DNA from: Xylaria sp. FL1777
Taxonomy: Eukaryota; Ascomycota; Sordariomycetes; Xylariales; Xylariaceae
Length of the DNA: 64,000 nucleotides
Assembly (NCBI GenBank): GCA_022578965.1
Contig: MU400573.1
Span: 124,001-188,000, forward strand
Direction of reading: 5' to 3'
The position numbers were made by a program, and so were the translations under genes. Shown one piece after another: positions 23,244 through 34,299 of the stretch. How positions within the stretch are numbered: the stretch's first letter is position 1; each line of letters begins with the position of its first letter. The notes beneath the pieces are model-generated. The model made no database searches. It was not told the origin of the DNA and saw only the letters and a list, made by a program, of their open reading frames with translations.

Positions 23244-25738
23244 ATGGCCTCGATAACGACGTCGATAAGGGCGCTGCTCTTCCATTTATTATGCCTCTCC
23301 GCCTTCGTTCTCCCAGCGGCGGCCGAGAAAAAACTCGAGACCAACTCGCTTAACTCCTGCCAGGCCAACTCGGGCTTCACGGCCAGCTTGTTCAACCTCC
23401 GATACACGCCTTCACAGAATTTGATCGATGTTAACATCAGTGCTGTTTCCACCATCGAGGCCCGCGTCAAGTTCGACGTCGGCATCTCCGCCTATGGTTA
23501 TGAATTCTATTCGTTCATCATTGACCCCTGCGAATTGCAACTAGCTGGGTTTTGCCCTATGGTCTCCGGTAACCTAGATGATCCCTTTAGTTTGACGATA
23601 AGCCCCGACACGGCAAAGCTCGTCCCTGGAATTGCCTATACCTTTCCCGATATCGATGCCAAGGTGAAAGTTTTTATCAACGCCACGAGCGGCCCTATGG
23701 CGGGTCAAAGTGTTGCTTGTTTGGAAGCGAATGTATCAAACGGCCAAACTGTTGATCTAATCGGCGTTAAATATGCATCCGCAATCGTCGCTGGCCTGGC
23801 TCTCGCCTCGTCCGCCCTTCTCTCCGGCCTAGGGCATTCAAACGCTGCATCTCACGTCGCTGCCACGGCTTTGGCTCTGACTAGCTATTTTCAATCGCAG
23901 GCTATCGTTGGTCTCGTCGGGATCACGCTCCCCCCAGTTGTCCAATCATGGACTCAAGACTTTCAATGGAGTTTGGGTATTGTTAACGTCGGTTTCTGTA
24001 AGTTCTGGACAAGTTGAATCGTGATCTCGCAAAGAAGTGTGGCCGTTTACGCTGCAGCTAGAAAGTTTATTTAGCTAGTGTTCGGTAAAATGCGGTTCTA
24101 AAATATGTAGCTGACACGACTGTCTATAGTACAAAACATCTTTACCTGGTACCAACGCTCGACCGGCGGTACAGCAGCAAGGATCATCGATACACTAGCC
24201 ACCGTATCTGTTCAAGTTCAAAAACGGTCGGAGTCTTTAATTTCGCCTGGCATTAGTTTATTCAGACGCGCGGAGGCAATGGTGCCACGTTCTGTGTCGA
24301 GCCCGGTCTTAGGCTTCGTGAAGCGCGGAAATATCAAAACCGACTATGGTACCTACATCGTCTATGGCATTCAACGGGTGGCATTCCGAGCCGGTATCGA
24401 GACAACAAATCTCTTCCTCACTGGCATTGTTTCTTTCTACGTCATCATGGTTTTTGCTGCAATTATAGTTGCCTTCTTCAAAGTATCATGTGAGGTTGCT
24501 GCGAGGGCACGATGGATCAAGGGTGACACATTTCTAGAATTCCGCAACGGATGGCGTAAGTGTCTAATTCATCTGTCCTTGAATCACACAGTTGGGCTTG
24601 AAAGGAATCACTAACAATTGATATTCAGTTACTGTGCTCAAAGGCATTCTTTTCCGTCTCACCCTCATCGGATATGCACCGGTGACCATCCTTTCGTTAT
24701 GGGAGTTTACTCAGCGAGACTCCGCAGCAGAAGTGGTTTTGGCTGTGTTTTTCCTCATATACGTAAATTTCGGCTTATTTTGGGCTTCTTACAAATTAAT
24801 CCGAATTGCTCACCGCTCAGTTGCCCTGCATAGGAACCCTGCATATATACTTTATTCAGATCCCCAAACTCTGAATAAATGGGGTGGGTGCTTTTCAGCC
24901 AAATTTGCTGTCTTCGAATGCCATTATTAACTAGTCACTAGGTTTCCTCTATATTCAGTTCCGCGCTTCAGCATACTACTTCATTGTGCCGGTACTCGGA
25001 TACACTATCCTAAAATCCTTTTTCATTGCTTTTGCCCAGAACGCCGGCACTGTTCAAGCGATTGCGTTGTTGCTCATCGAGGCAGGTGCCCTTATAGCAG
25101 CTGCTGTCTTACGACCGTGGATGGACAAAAAGATCAACTCCTTCAATATCGCTATTTGCGCAGTAAACTTCATTAATGCTATTTTTCTGTTGATCTTTAC
25201 CGAAGTTTTCGACCAACCGGACATCGTCACTGGTGTTGTTGGCGTGGTCCTCTGGATCCTGAACGCCGCGACAACTCTGATTTTGCTTCTCGTGCTAATC
25301 ATTTCCACTGCTATCGTTTTCTTCACCGATAACCCCGACGGCCGGTACAAGTTCATGGGTGACGACCGAACCTCATTCATGAAATCTCAAAGCCAGTTAG
25401 CTCCGAACGGCGAACTCGACGCCTTAGCAATGACGGCCCGTGGCGAAAAGATGGGATATGGGTCTGGGTTGGATGACGCCGAATCGCTCGCGCCACCATC
25501 GTTTCACCAAACACCTCGCTCGCGTCCACAGTCTATGAATCGGGCTGTTCCATCTTCAACAACCGCCTCTACTACAAGCACTGTACAAAATGACCGTGCT
25601 CGTTACTCTGCCGATCAGCGTTCCTCATTTGGGCCTGCTGGCGGTGAAATCCCAAGAGCCACAAGCCCCTCCGTCCATTCTGTCTCCCGGGCGCAGAATG
25701 CTAGCCCTTGGCAACGAGGTGCCGGATATGAACATTAA
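23244..25738 (+). CDS. FLC-type TRP-like channel (ML-like lipid-binding domain)
   Basis: Four exons, 23244-23997, 24130-24555, 24629-24883 and 24942-25738, give 743 aa. A signal peptide (about 1-28, ending PAAA) is followed by a luminal ML-like domain (about 29-170) with Cys residues at SLNSCQAN, DPCELQ and AGFCP. A TRP-like multi-helix region runs from about 175 to 590 (IVGLVGITLPP, NLFLTGIVSFYVIMVFAAI, ILFRLTLIGYAPVT, VVLAVFFLIYVNFGLFWA, AIALLLIEAGALIAAAVL, VVGVVLWILNAATTLILL). A disordered Ser/Pro/Arg-rich cytosolic tail follows. Yeast Flc proteins and relatives act in ER/Golgi FAD transport, calcium homeostasis and cell-wall maintenance. Splice phases agree throughout. Which FLC paralogue this is cannot be decided from one window. 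Confidence 0.93.
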
Positions 25739-27669
25739 TCAAACTTAGCATATCTAAGTTTTCCGATGGGCAGATTTTGACACATCGACATCCAGTATTC
25801 TTGAATAGCTACCCCTTAAAGCATGGTTCTATATCCAGTTGTATTGGTTATTATCAAACACAACTACGATTGTGCGGTCATCTTGCGTTTTGCTAGCGCT
25901 AATGGGACTTTTCAAAATGTATATTCGTGACATAAACGCCACATGGGGCCTTTCATGGGCGACGTTAAGCGGTATGGTATCTGTGGAGTTGCGGGCGTCA
26001 TGGATGGGAAAGAGGGCTTTGTGATTAGCATTTTCATCATCATTCTCTAGATTATATTTTCTTGCCAATATCATACGAAGTCCAACAAGACGTCGAAGTA
26101 ATCTATAAACTATAAAAACCTTGTTTGTCACAGAGAAAACTCAACTCGTAACTCGATAACTAACCAATTCTAGAGGTAGAATAGAACTGCCTTCGCTGAC
26201 CAAAGATTAGTTAGTATAGAAACCCAGTTTTACCTGATATCTTCTCTTTCCTCTTATTTCCTTCAACCCATCCTTTTTCAAATTAGTCGCCCAGCTTCCT
26301 CCGAGAAAACGCATTGCTGACGTTTAATACTGAAGTTCTCTGGCCCATTGCTGTCGGCGAGCTGGAGAAGACTAGCGAAGAGGGCTGCCGTGCGGTCTGG
26401 GGACGGGTTCTTAAGCATTGCGGTGCTTCGAGGGCTAATCTCCAGCAGGGTTTGCGCTAAACAAAGAATCGGAGCGCGAAGTATCTGCTATATATTACCT
26501 TACCTAGGTAGATAGGTAGGTTAGCATGCTGTCCAATTATGCAGAAAACAATCATAAATTTCGACTGACGATACACATAAGTGTTGGAGAAATATCTTTG
26601 GGGAGCAGACGCTGTGCTCAGAGCTATCACCTCATATAAAGAATACGTAGTTGGCGAATGAAGATATATTGATTCAGCTTCTCCTATACAACGCACACCC
26701 GCTATCACGGGGTCGACCAAGTGGAGAGCCCCTATTCAGAGCCCCCTTGCCGATTTATGCTCGAGTTTCTTCCCTGGCATACTATCTGTCTTCTCCTGCT
26801 TCTTTCTAATTATCTCGGCCTCGTCGGCTTTGATCTCGGCGTCTTGCTGAGCGCCCTTAGATGGCCGATTGCCGTGCATCGTAGCCTGCGACGAAGCGTA
26901 TCAATGGGTGTATCTCACAACATGCAGGGACTCTGATGGGCTATATACACTGTAGAGAGGATCGTTCTTATATCGTTCGTTTACTTGGTCTTGGATCTAG
27001 AAGATGCCAATTGATAAATGTGACTTCGTGGCAGGTAGACGGGATAATAATCGTACATCTTCACTAAGCATATCATTCATGCCTTGATTCTGTTGCTCTA
27101 GTTGCAATCAATTAGATTTTGACGCCTGACGAGACGATGCCCTTGGGGTAGTAGTACTTACTCTTCGAGTATCCCTCTGCTTTGCGTAAATGGTGTCTCT
27201 GCTCGTCGCAAATAGCCCGACGGGAGTAGTTGTGTTCATTTCCATCCTCAGAGACAGAGGCAGTTCCTATTCTCGAGCTTTCTAGCATAGTAAATTATGT
27301 GAATACTTGAGTCTTAGCGTTAGATATTGAGGTTGTGTTGCATATATAAAATTTTATTTTTCGTGAAACAAGAGCTGTTGACGTTCTATAGCCTACCGAA
27401 GGTTTTATACTGTATTCCTGCGTCATATTGATACGGCTTGACGTCTCTTCGTGGGAACTTATGCAGCATAAGAGTCAATGTGAAGAATTATACTTCATCT
27501 ATGTAGATGGGGAGGAGATCGATGATGTCAGTATGAGACTCCAAGGGACGTACGGTATCATGTACTGTGTGTAGCATTGCGTGCTTACCCCAAACTCTTT
27601 CCCGGAGTGGCATCCAAGTAACTCTCCGGTTAACAAACCGTGTCATGAAAAGACGATTCGAAGATCAAA
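25739..27669. other. Intergenic, no gene seen
   Basis: It contains a TACCTAGGTAG repeat near 26502-26520. Frames of up to 100 aa have no recognisable features. Confidence 0.5.
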
Positions 27670-28760
27670 ATGACGGTTTTCAGAGCTGTCTTTGCAGTGT
27701 TTTTTCTAGGTGCTTACGTCTATTTCATGGCGACCCAATTTTGGGGACTGACTGCACTTCCGCCAGTGAGCACAGAGCACCACAAAGCTGATATCGAGAT
27801 ACCGTCAATAGGCCTGGGGACTTGGCTCTCTGATAAAGACAAAGTCGCTCATGCTGTCGAATTTGCATTAAAATCGGGGTATAATCATATTGATGCAGCG
27901 TTAATATACAGTTTGTCTAGTCTATTCCTACGGAGCTTCGTATGCAAAGCTGATAGGACCCAGGAAATGAAGGAGAGACAGGCAAGGGAATTCGGGCAGC
28001 TAATGTTCCCCGCGACAAGCTCTGGGTAACAAGTAAGCTCTGGAACGCAGATCATCGACCATATGAGGCGACAGCCGCCGTCCAGAAGTCCATTGATGAT
28101 CTTGGGGTCGAATATCTGGACCTCTATCTCGTGCATTGGCCGGTTGCCTTTGTCCCTGGTGAAGGCACCACGATAGACGAGAGCACCACAATTGTCGATA
28201 CCTGGCGAGCCATGGAGAACATTGCGCGCTCGAATCTGACGAGAAAGATTGGCATCTCGAACTTCTCCAAGCGGGACGTTGAGACTATTCTGGAAATCTG
28301 CCAGATCTGCCCGTACGCACACGAGTTTGAAACGCATCCTTATCTCCAGCAGCAAGAATTTGTCGACTATCACAAGGAAATCGGCGTCAAGGTGATCGCG
28401 TATTCCCCCCTCGCCAACACCAACCCGGTATATAAAGACAAGAAGAAGCTGGTCCCAATCTTGGAAGACCCCTTTTGGGTGAAGCTGGCTGAGAAGAAGA
28501 ATGCGACAGTTGCACAGACTGTGTTAGCATGGGGCCTTCAACGTGATACGATCATCATCCCGAAGAGCGTACACGAGAAGTACATTCTTGAGAATCTCGG
28601 CGCCTTGGATATTACATTCGCTGAGGAGGAGATGCAGGACATTGCTAAGAAAGACAAGAAGGCGAGGATGAATAATCCGGGAAGGGGGTGGGATATTAAG
28701 CTGTTCGCTGATCTCGATGATCCCACACAGTTGGGTTATGGTGACGGTAAGGAGCTTTGA
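27670..28760 (+). CDS. Aldo-keto reductase with N-terminal membrane anchor
   Basis: Two exons, 27670-27910 and 27964-28760, give 345 aa. The AKR fold starts near residue 42 (IPSIGLGTW). The catalytic tetrad is Asp75 and Tyr80 (HIDAALIY), Lys105 (VTSKLWN) and His138 (LVHWP). NADPH-site blocks GISNFS, YSPLA and IIPKSV follow. AKRs reduce carbonyls of small molecules with NADPH. Unlike most soluble AKRs it begins with a hydrophobic helix (about residues 6-27, FRAVFAVFFLGAYVYFM), suggesting anchoring to the ER with a cytosolic catalytic domain. The intron acceptor CCCAG at 27961-27963 was chosen because it alone restores the NE and KGIRAANVPRDKLW frame. The substrate is unknown. Confidence 0.92.
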
Positions 28761-29192
28761 GTGCTGTACTGTTTTTAATTTGCACTATTTGGGCAAAGAC
28801 GTAAATTGTCCGACTTTGGGATATGGTTGGTATTATTTATCTATTCGAAAAAACTGCGAGTTTAATATTAAAGCATTGAAGCATTCGGGAGACAAGGAGC
28901 TACATTAGTAGGCGTACCTAACTGTGTAAGGGTTATTACGATAAAGATAACGAATAATATAAGATGCTAAAAATGATTATTTAACACTGTCTTAGAGATT
29001 TGTTCATATTTACTCAATCTCGCCTTCCAGCATCAAGGAGGCAGCGAACTACCGGCAGCCACTCGCCTAGATTAATCACCTAGGCTAAATATAACTCGCC
29101 ATACCCGCATTCGATATTCCAGGGTTGAAGACCCGGTCTCGATTCGCTATTTATATTGCACTCTCTCGGCGCTACTAAAGGCTCCAATAGAG
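28761..29192. other. Intergenic, no gene seen
   Basis: AT-rich sequence between the aldo-keto reductase and the frames upstream of the small secreted protein. Confidence 0.5.
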
Positions 29193-29483
29193 ATGTCCCT
29201 ACATCCTTCAGTGAAGGATGCAGAGGGGATGCTCGCGGCTCTGGAGCTTACACAGCCGGGGTTCAACATTTGGCTATATACCAGGAGGCATCCAATTGTA
29301 ATTTTTATACACGCCGAATTATACGCCCCTCCTCTCGTCTATACCCATATGCCACTACAAGTCAGACAAAGTGATATCCGCTTTCTCTCCTCTCTCCTAG
29401 CGGAATCTCAAGAGGCTTGGTCAACATCGAAAATTCGTGAAATAAGGCTATCGAAGGACGAGGAAATCCATCTCACAATCTAA
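29193..29483 (+). other. Open frame of 96 aa directly upstream of secreted-protein gene
   Basis: A full ATG-to-stop frame ends only two bases before the ATG of the small secreted protein. It has no signal peptide, no Cys pattern and no family I recognise. It could be a long upstream ORF in the leader of the next gene, an unrelated small gene, or chance. I do not claim a function. Confidence 0.2.
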
Positions 29484-29485
29484 AG

Positions 29486-30078
29486 ATGTACACCCCTTTA
29501 ACGCTCACTGCCTTGACGGCGTTCGTATCTGGGGCACTCGCAACGACAGGGCCGTGCCTCATCCAAGATTACACGTGCGAGCCCGTCATGGACGCCAGCG
29601 GCTGCTACAATGCGATCATCCTCGGCTGGGACGGCGCCAGCAAGAACCCGGCTGATATATTTAAGTGTGTGGATCCTCCGGAGCTGGTGAGTCTTGTTTC
29701 GCATAGTCTCTTGCTGAGCTGGTGTTTGTTTCGAAGACAGAGGATCAGGAACTTGATAGGAAGGCCTAGTAGGTATTTAGAAGGGGTCCTATTTCAGGTG
29801 CCAAGAAGAGTGGGCAAGGTGGCGAGGCATGTTGCTGTTGAAACGACGGAGTGCAGTTTTGGGTGATGTGGCGTGATGGCATGGGTATAAAGGGAGTACC
29901 AGTGATTTGAGGATATGGTGTTCTCTGAGAGTCTTGTGAGACTACATACTCTTTGAAAACATAAGTGGCTTACGAGTGTGGTTTACAGATGTGCTCCTGC
30001 TACGGCTGCACCGATGGTCTGGATGAACTCGTCAACAAGTACAGCCTATGTCCGTACAACGGTACCTCGATGTCGTGA
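29486..30078 (+). CDS. Small secreted cysteine-rich protein
   Basis: Two exons, 29486-29686 and 29989-30078, give 96 aa. A signal peptide (MYTPLTLTALTAFVSGALA) is followed by a mature part of about 77 residues with eight Cys: four in exon 1 (GPCLIQDYTC, SGCYN, FKCVD) and four in exon 2 (MCSCYGC, SLCPY). This fits four disulfides. The 302-nt intron (29687-29988) is long for this genome, but its GTGAGT donor and TTTACAG acceptor are good and the phase is clean. Without splicing the frame runs into a Cys-poor tail. Such proteins are effector candidates in plant- or insect-associated fungi; that role is inference. It lies beside a CE5 esterase, in an accessory part of the window. Confidence 0.7.
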
Positions 30079-30761
30079 ATCATAAATGAGCTAGTTGGAC
30101 GAGAATAAACTCAGTTAGATAGAATCTTAGTCTGGGATGAGAGCAATTTCGAGGGAAGGGGAATAAGAAAGTCTTGATTTCTACGACTTTCGACGCTTTA
30201 TCTGAAATCCCTGTGCTTATAATACCATCAATCTGCACCCAATCTAGCTTTTCTCTCCTACTTGGTATATCTATATGTACTATTGGTGTAGTATTTGTCG
30301 ATGTAGTTACCGGAGATTATTCCATTATAAGCCAAGCTGTTGAGGGACCGGGTTGCCAACGTCATCAATGGCTGGCCTACTAAGTACGTCTATAATCGGT
30401 ATGAGGCATGCGGGTGTCATAGCCCGGTTTACTTATATCCCAGACCACGATGCCGGCGGAAGCAGAACCGGTTTGGCCTTACATTTGGTAGTCCATACGA
30501 GGCCCCTCATCTACCATTCCCTATTCTCATCTCCTACAAAAGGTCTCGTGCCTATCCCAATCGCCCCCTTAAACCAGCTCCTTAAGCTTTTCCAAAAGAC
30601 CATCGAGGCCGCTCCTGTTGCAGCGTGTGTTGTTATGAACCGTATTGTACACCCCAGCCGATGCTACACCAATTCCTCCAGATCAGAACATTCCATCCTC
30701 AAAGTCAATTCTCTGTCGTATTATATCAGAGAAACAGGTTTGCGACTACGTAGTAGTCATC
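30079..30761. other. Intergenic between convergent genes
   Basis: This is the tail-to-tail space between the secreted protein and the CE5 esterase. A 151-aa plus-strand frame at 30353-30808 overlaps the esterase 3' exon and has no recognisable content. Confidence 0.45.
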
Positions 30762-31649
30762 CTAGGTTGATATATACATTAAGAAAAAGGCTAGTGAAGC
30801 CATGGTAATTAACACGCTATTTTGCTTGAGTCTCATAGCATCACTCGCAGATGTACCAGATAACTTCTGTGTAACGAAATTGAGCGCATCCTGGCCGTAA
30901 ACTTGCCCATAACTCTGATGTGTTGCGCTACTGTTCCCTTTGGCGCAGAACAGGTCAGCCTCATCGCAGTATGAGCGAATGATGCTTGCAAAGGCAGGGC
31001 ATTGATACCCAGGGGGGCGGGCAGCAAACTGTTTCCCAGGTCAGTTAAATATAGATATACACGATAATGCTTACATACTCCTCCCGCAGTAGCGTTGCCG
31101 ACATTTCCCACCCTCCCTGGAATATTGCGCGGGCTCCCCATTAGTATTATGGCCGCTACCTTTCTACTAACCCCCGCTGATACGGTTTCTCTAGTCGTGT
31201 TTAGTGAAAAGCCGTCCGGACCTCCACAGAATGCGTCGTCCACGATTTGGGCACCCTTATTTTATGTTTTCCGAGGTCAGCCACATTGTTTCCCGTTCTC
31301 CATGTGACGGAGAACTAACTTGCGAGTATCCCACCACGACCAAGGTGGTGTTCGGGCACTTCTGGAAGTAAGAATTGGTTTGGGCCGCAACCGCCCGAAC
31401 TCCGGCGGCAACACTCGCTCCGTACAGGTTTCCTCCTGCAGCAGGATATATAATGGACTCCGTCGAGGCGGCGGGATATGCGCCCTGAATGAGATTTATA
31501 ACGGTGGCCGCTGTGCCGAAGCCTGGCGGCGCCGTCGTCTCGCGAGCACCGAAAATGTGCAGGTTGGAGTAGCTTTCACGTCGACGATGGCCAAAGGTGG
31601 CCTTCGCCGTAGTTGCAACCAGCACCAATAGCAAATAGACGTACTTCAT
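30762..31649 (-). CDS. CE5 cutinase / acetylxylan esterase-like protein
   Basis: Three exons, 31649-31320, 31255-31079 and 31028-30762, give 257 aa. A signal peptide (MKYVYLLLVLVATTAKA) precedes an alpha/beta-hydrolase with the block LHIFGARETTAPPGFG. The nucleophile elbow GYSQGAQI is split by intron 1. A catalytic-Asp region (YCDEADLFCAKG) and a His region (SATHQSYG) follow. The exported GARETT start and Cys positions fit the acetylxylan-esterase side of CE5 better than plant-cutin cutinases, but substrate is not certain. After the catalytic domain the frame continues for about 30 residues: a small-residue stretch (SGTSASDA), a short polar spacer and a hydrophobic end (SVLITMASLAFFLMYIST). 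This looks like a GPI-attachment signal and is unusual for the family. Confidence 0.87.
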
Positions 31650-32496
31650 CGTGATTCTACCCGGTCTTATTAGGAATAAGGCGGGGTCAAGAACTGAGAT
31701 TTCCTACTTCCTTCTTTTAAAGCCATATTGGCCGGACTTCTTAATGATAGACATCACAAGGCATAAATGTGATAGTCTTCCGATAGTGATCGCCAAGCAA
31801 ATAGATTAGAGGACCGTGCTACGTCAGAGCCTATCTATCGTGATGAGAGTTCGGGTGATTCGCAGAACATTTCATGCTAAACTCATCTATTTCACGTACA
31901 AGCTTCGAGTTCGTCTGATGAATAGGTGCTTTTTTGGTGAATCATACAGCATCTTGGAAAATTATCAAACATGGGGTACGGTCGCATACACGCGCCAAGA
32001 TCATCTGCGAGCAATGCGCTAGGCACAAGAACAGCCGGCATAATTTTCGTGCGCTCGATCATCGGGAGGCCGTTTTGGATGTCTAGGAGATGCAGCCGGC
32101 ATTAAAACATGTAACCCAGACTCCAATCACATGGAATCTGTATTAGGACAGGATTAGCCAAATTGCGAGACAAAAGGAATTTAATTAAGTTATTCAGAAG
32201 ATATAAAATATAGAATCATGTAGGCACGATGTAAAATGGATGATCAAATTCGACGGTTCATATCTACATGTATGAAAGAAAAAAGAGTTGCTCTTGTTGT
32301 TATGTTGGATTTGGTATGGACAGTAAGAGATACTTAACCTCTGTTGCCTACAGAGGTGGTCTGTGCCTAATTATGGGCCATCGTAAATTAAACCTCTACA
32401 GGAGGGAGGCTGTAGGTACCTGCTTATTCACCTAAACCTACAGTATACATCTCGTACCTACTCAGACCCGAGGCCAACCATCATCAAAACATCAAA
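31650..32496. other. Divergent intergenic region
   Basis: Shared 5' flank of the CE5 esterase (minus) and the DUF1308 gene (plus). No gene is seen. Confidence 0.5.
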
Positions 32497-34212
32497 ATGA
32501 CTATAGCTGCCGACTATAGTAGCCCTAACAATGGCGACCCTACGCCTGCAATAGTACCGGACAAGGGAGATGTGCTGCTTCGAGCCAAGGAGTTACAGGC
32601 AGAGGTTGAGCAGTTCGCTGCTCATCTTGCCAACGTCTACAAAGGCTACTTTCAAGAATTCCCCCAAAACATGCACGTGTCCTTCTATCATGATGTGCTG
32701 TCCGAGGTGCACAATTTGGAGAACGATATGCATTCTGAAGACCCCTTGTCTGCGCATCGCATCTCTTCCTCCAACCTTCCTTATCTACACGCCGTATGGA
32801 ATACTGCCAAGAGCTCTAAGAACATTGTCAAATTAAGACATCCGGTCTTCAGTGGCCCCTTTAAAAGTCGCATTCTGGCCCCCGGCATTCGAATCAAGGA
32901 TATCATGAGTCAGGGCGGGTCTGAGCCCAAACGAAACCAGGATGGTCGCTCTATTCGCATCGATATCATCTGCGATGGAGGGCTCTCTTGGTACAAGGTC
33001 TCAACCATTACGAACAGAAGACTGCTGTTTGATATGGCAAAAGAGGCGATATATTGCGGAGATAGCGACGATAGCGAGTCAACTAATAGCGTCACCCAAG
33101 ATTTTGCTGACGTCCCACTAGTGAAGTTAGCTAGGAGCCTGAAGACGATAGCTCAGGGCCACCAGATCCGCAACTTGAATCCGACTCCGGGTCTCGTCTT
33201 GCCACGGCTGTTTGAAGGGGAGCATGCTGAAATCGACACATTACTTAAGTTCTGTCGAGATATGGGCGTCAGCATTTTGTGTGGCAATAAATTGCCTCCC
33301 CCACCGCCACTGTCACAAGATTCGCTTCATGAAATGGTGCCAAGTCCAACAAGGAATATTACTCCAGAACTCAATATCGATACTTCAGTTCTTGTGGCTC
33401 TTGCATCTGACATCTCTCATTTTAGAGTGATAAAACAACCCTGGTTTGGTCAGTCTCAGAAAGACCACATCGACCTAGAGACTAGTGATCCTCTCACACC
33501 GCAGCTTTGTTCTCTCTTAGGTCATCATACACTAGTATGCACAAGAGAGGCAGCTAGATCTCTCGCCCGAATCTGCAATACTATGGGGACTGCCTCGGAG
33601 ATCGCCCGTGCTCACCTCCTTCTTACCCCTGACAACTCACTAACTCACAAACAGAGAGTTGAAAAATTTTGTGCTTTATCAATTCACGGCAGCAGTATCC
33701 CATCATGTTTGCGGCTACCAATCAGAGTTATTGAGCCCAAGATCGAGTCAGATGACGATACCCGCCAGACCTGTTTGGACGTCTCTATCCAGGAAAAACT
33801 CAATATTTTAGCCCAACCAGGAAGATCAGTATTCTCTTCCGGATGGGCCCTAGGGATCACCACAATAACGTGTAATGTTTGTATGTGGGTTACTAGTTGA
33901 ACTTCCTGTTGCCCTTAATAAGAATAACTGCCTCCCCCACCCCGCCCCTAGAACCCTCCAAATAATCCAGGGCACTTTAAAATGAGGCAGGATTACTAAT
34001 ATGTCCATACAGTGGCAGTCAGGCAGCTTGAAAAAATACTAGAGGAAATTCCAAGCTTAGACGCATCAAAATGGCCCTCCATTTGGGCATTCTCCTCTTC
34101 TCGTCCACTTGTTGGCGTACCCAAGGGGAGCACCGAACAACGAATGAGGAAACATATCGGTGACTGTAGTGTCGCCTGCATTTGTGGTCTCGATGGATTT
34201 AAAGAGAGATAG
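32497..34212 (+). CDS. DUF1308-family protein (C7orf25-like)
   Basis: Two exons, 32497-33880 and 34013-34212, give 527 aa. The N-terminus is helical and charged (about 25-60). A central part has the block IRIDIICDGGLSWYKVS, which is conserved in this family. The C-terminal half contains the DUF1308 signature: ELNIDTSVLVALASDIS, LVCTREAARSLARICNT, and after the intron RQLEKILEEIPSLD, ending near ASKWPSIWAFSSSRPLVG. The intron joins GTTT|TG in phase, giving NVLAVRQ. The biochemical function of the family is not established, and no membrane or export signal is visible. Its stop is only 87 bases from the stop of the convergent AAA ATPase gene, so 3' UTRs probably overlap. Confidence 0.83.
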
Positions 34213-34299
34213 GTTTCTCAATTGGCATTCTAAAGGCTCCGTTGAGATCGTCCGAAACGCGCCATTGACAAAGACTACTAGGATCTAACCCAAACTCCT

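Noticed and set aside
30353..30808. 151-aa plus-strand frame
   Set aside because: Overlaps the 3' exon of the CE5 esterase on the other strand and lacks any family feature.
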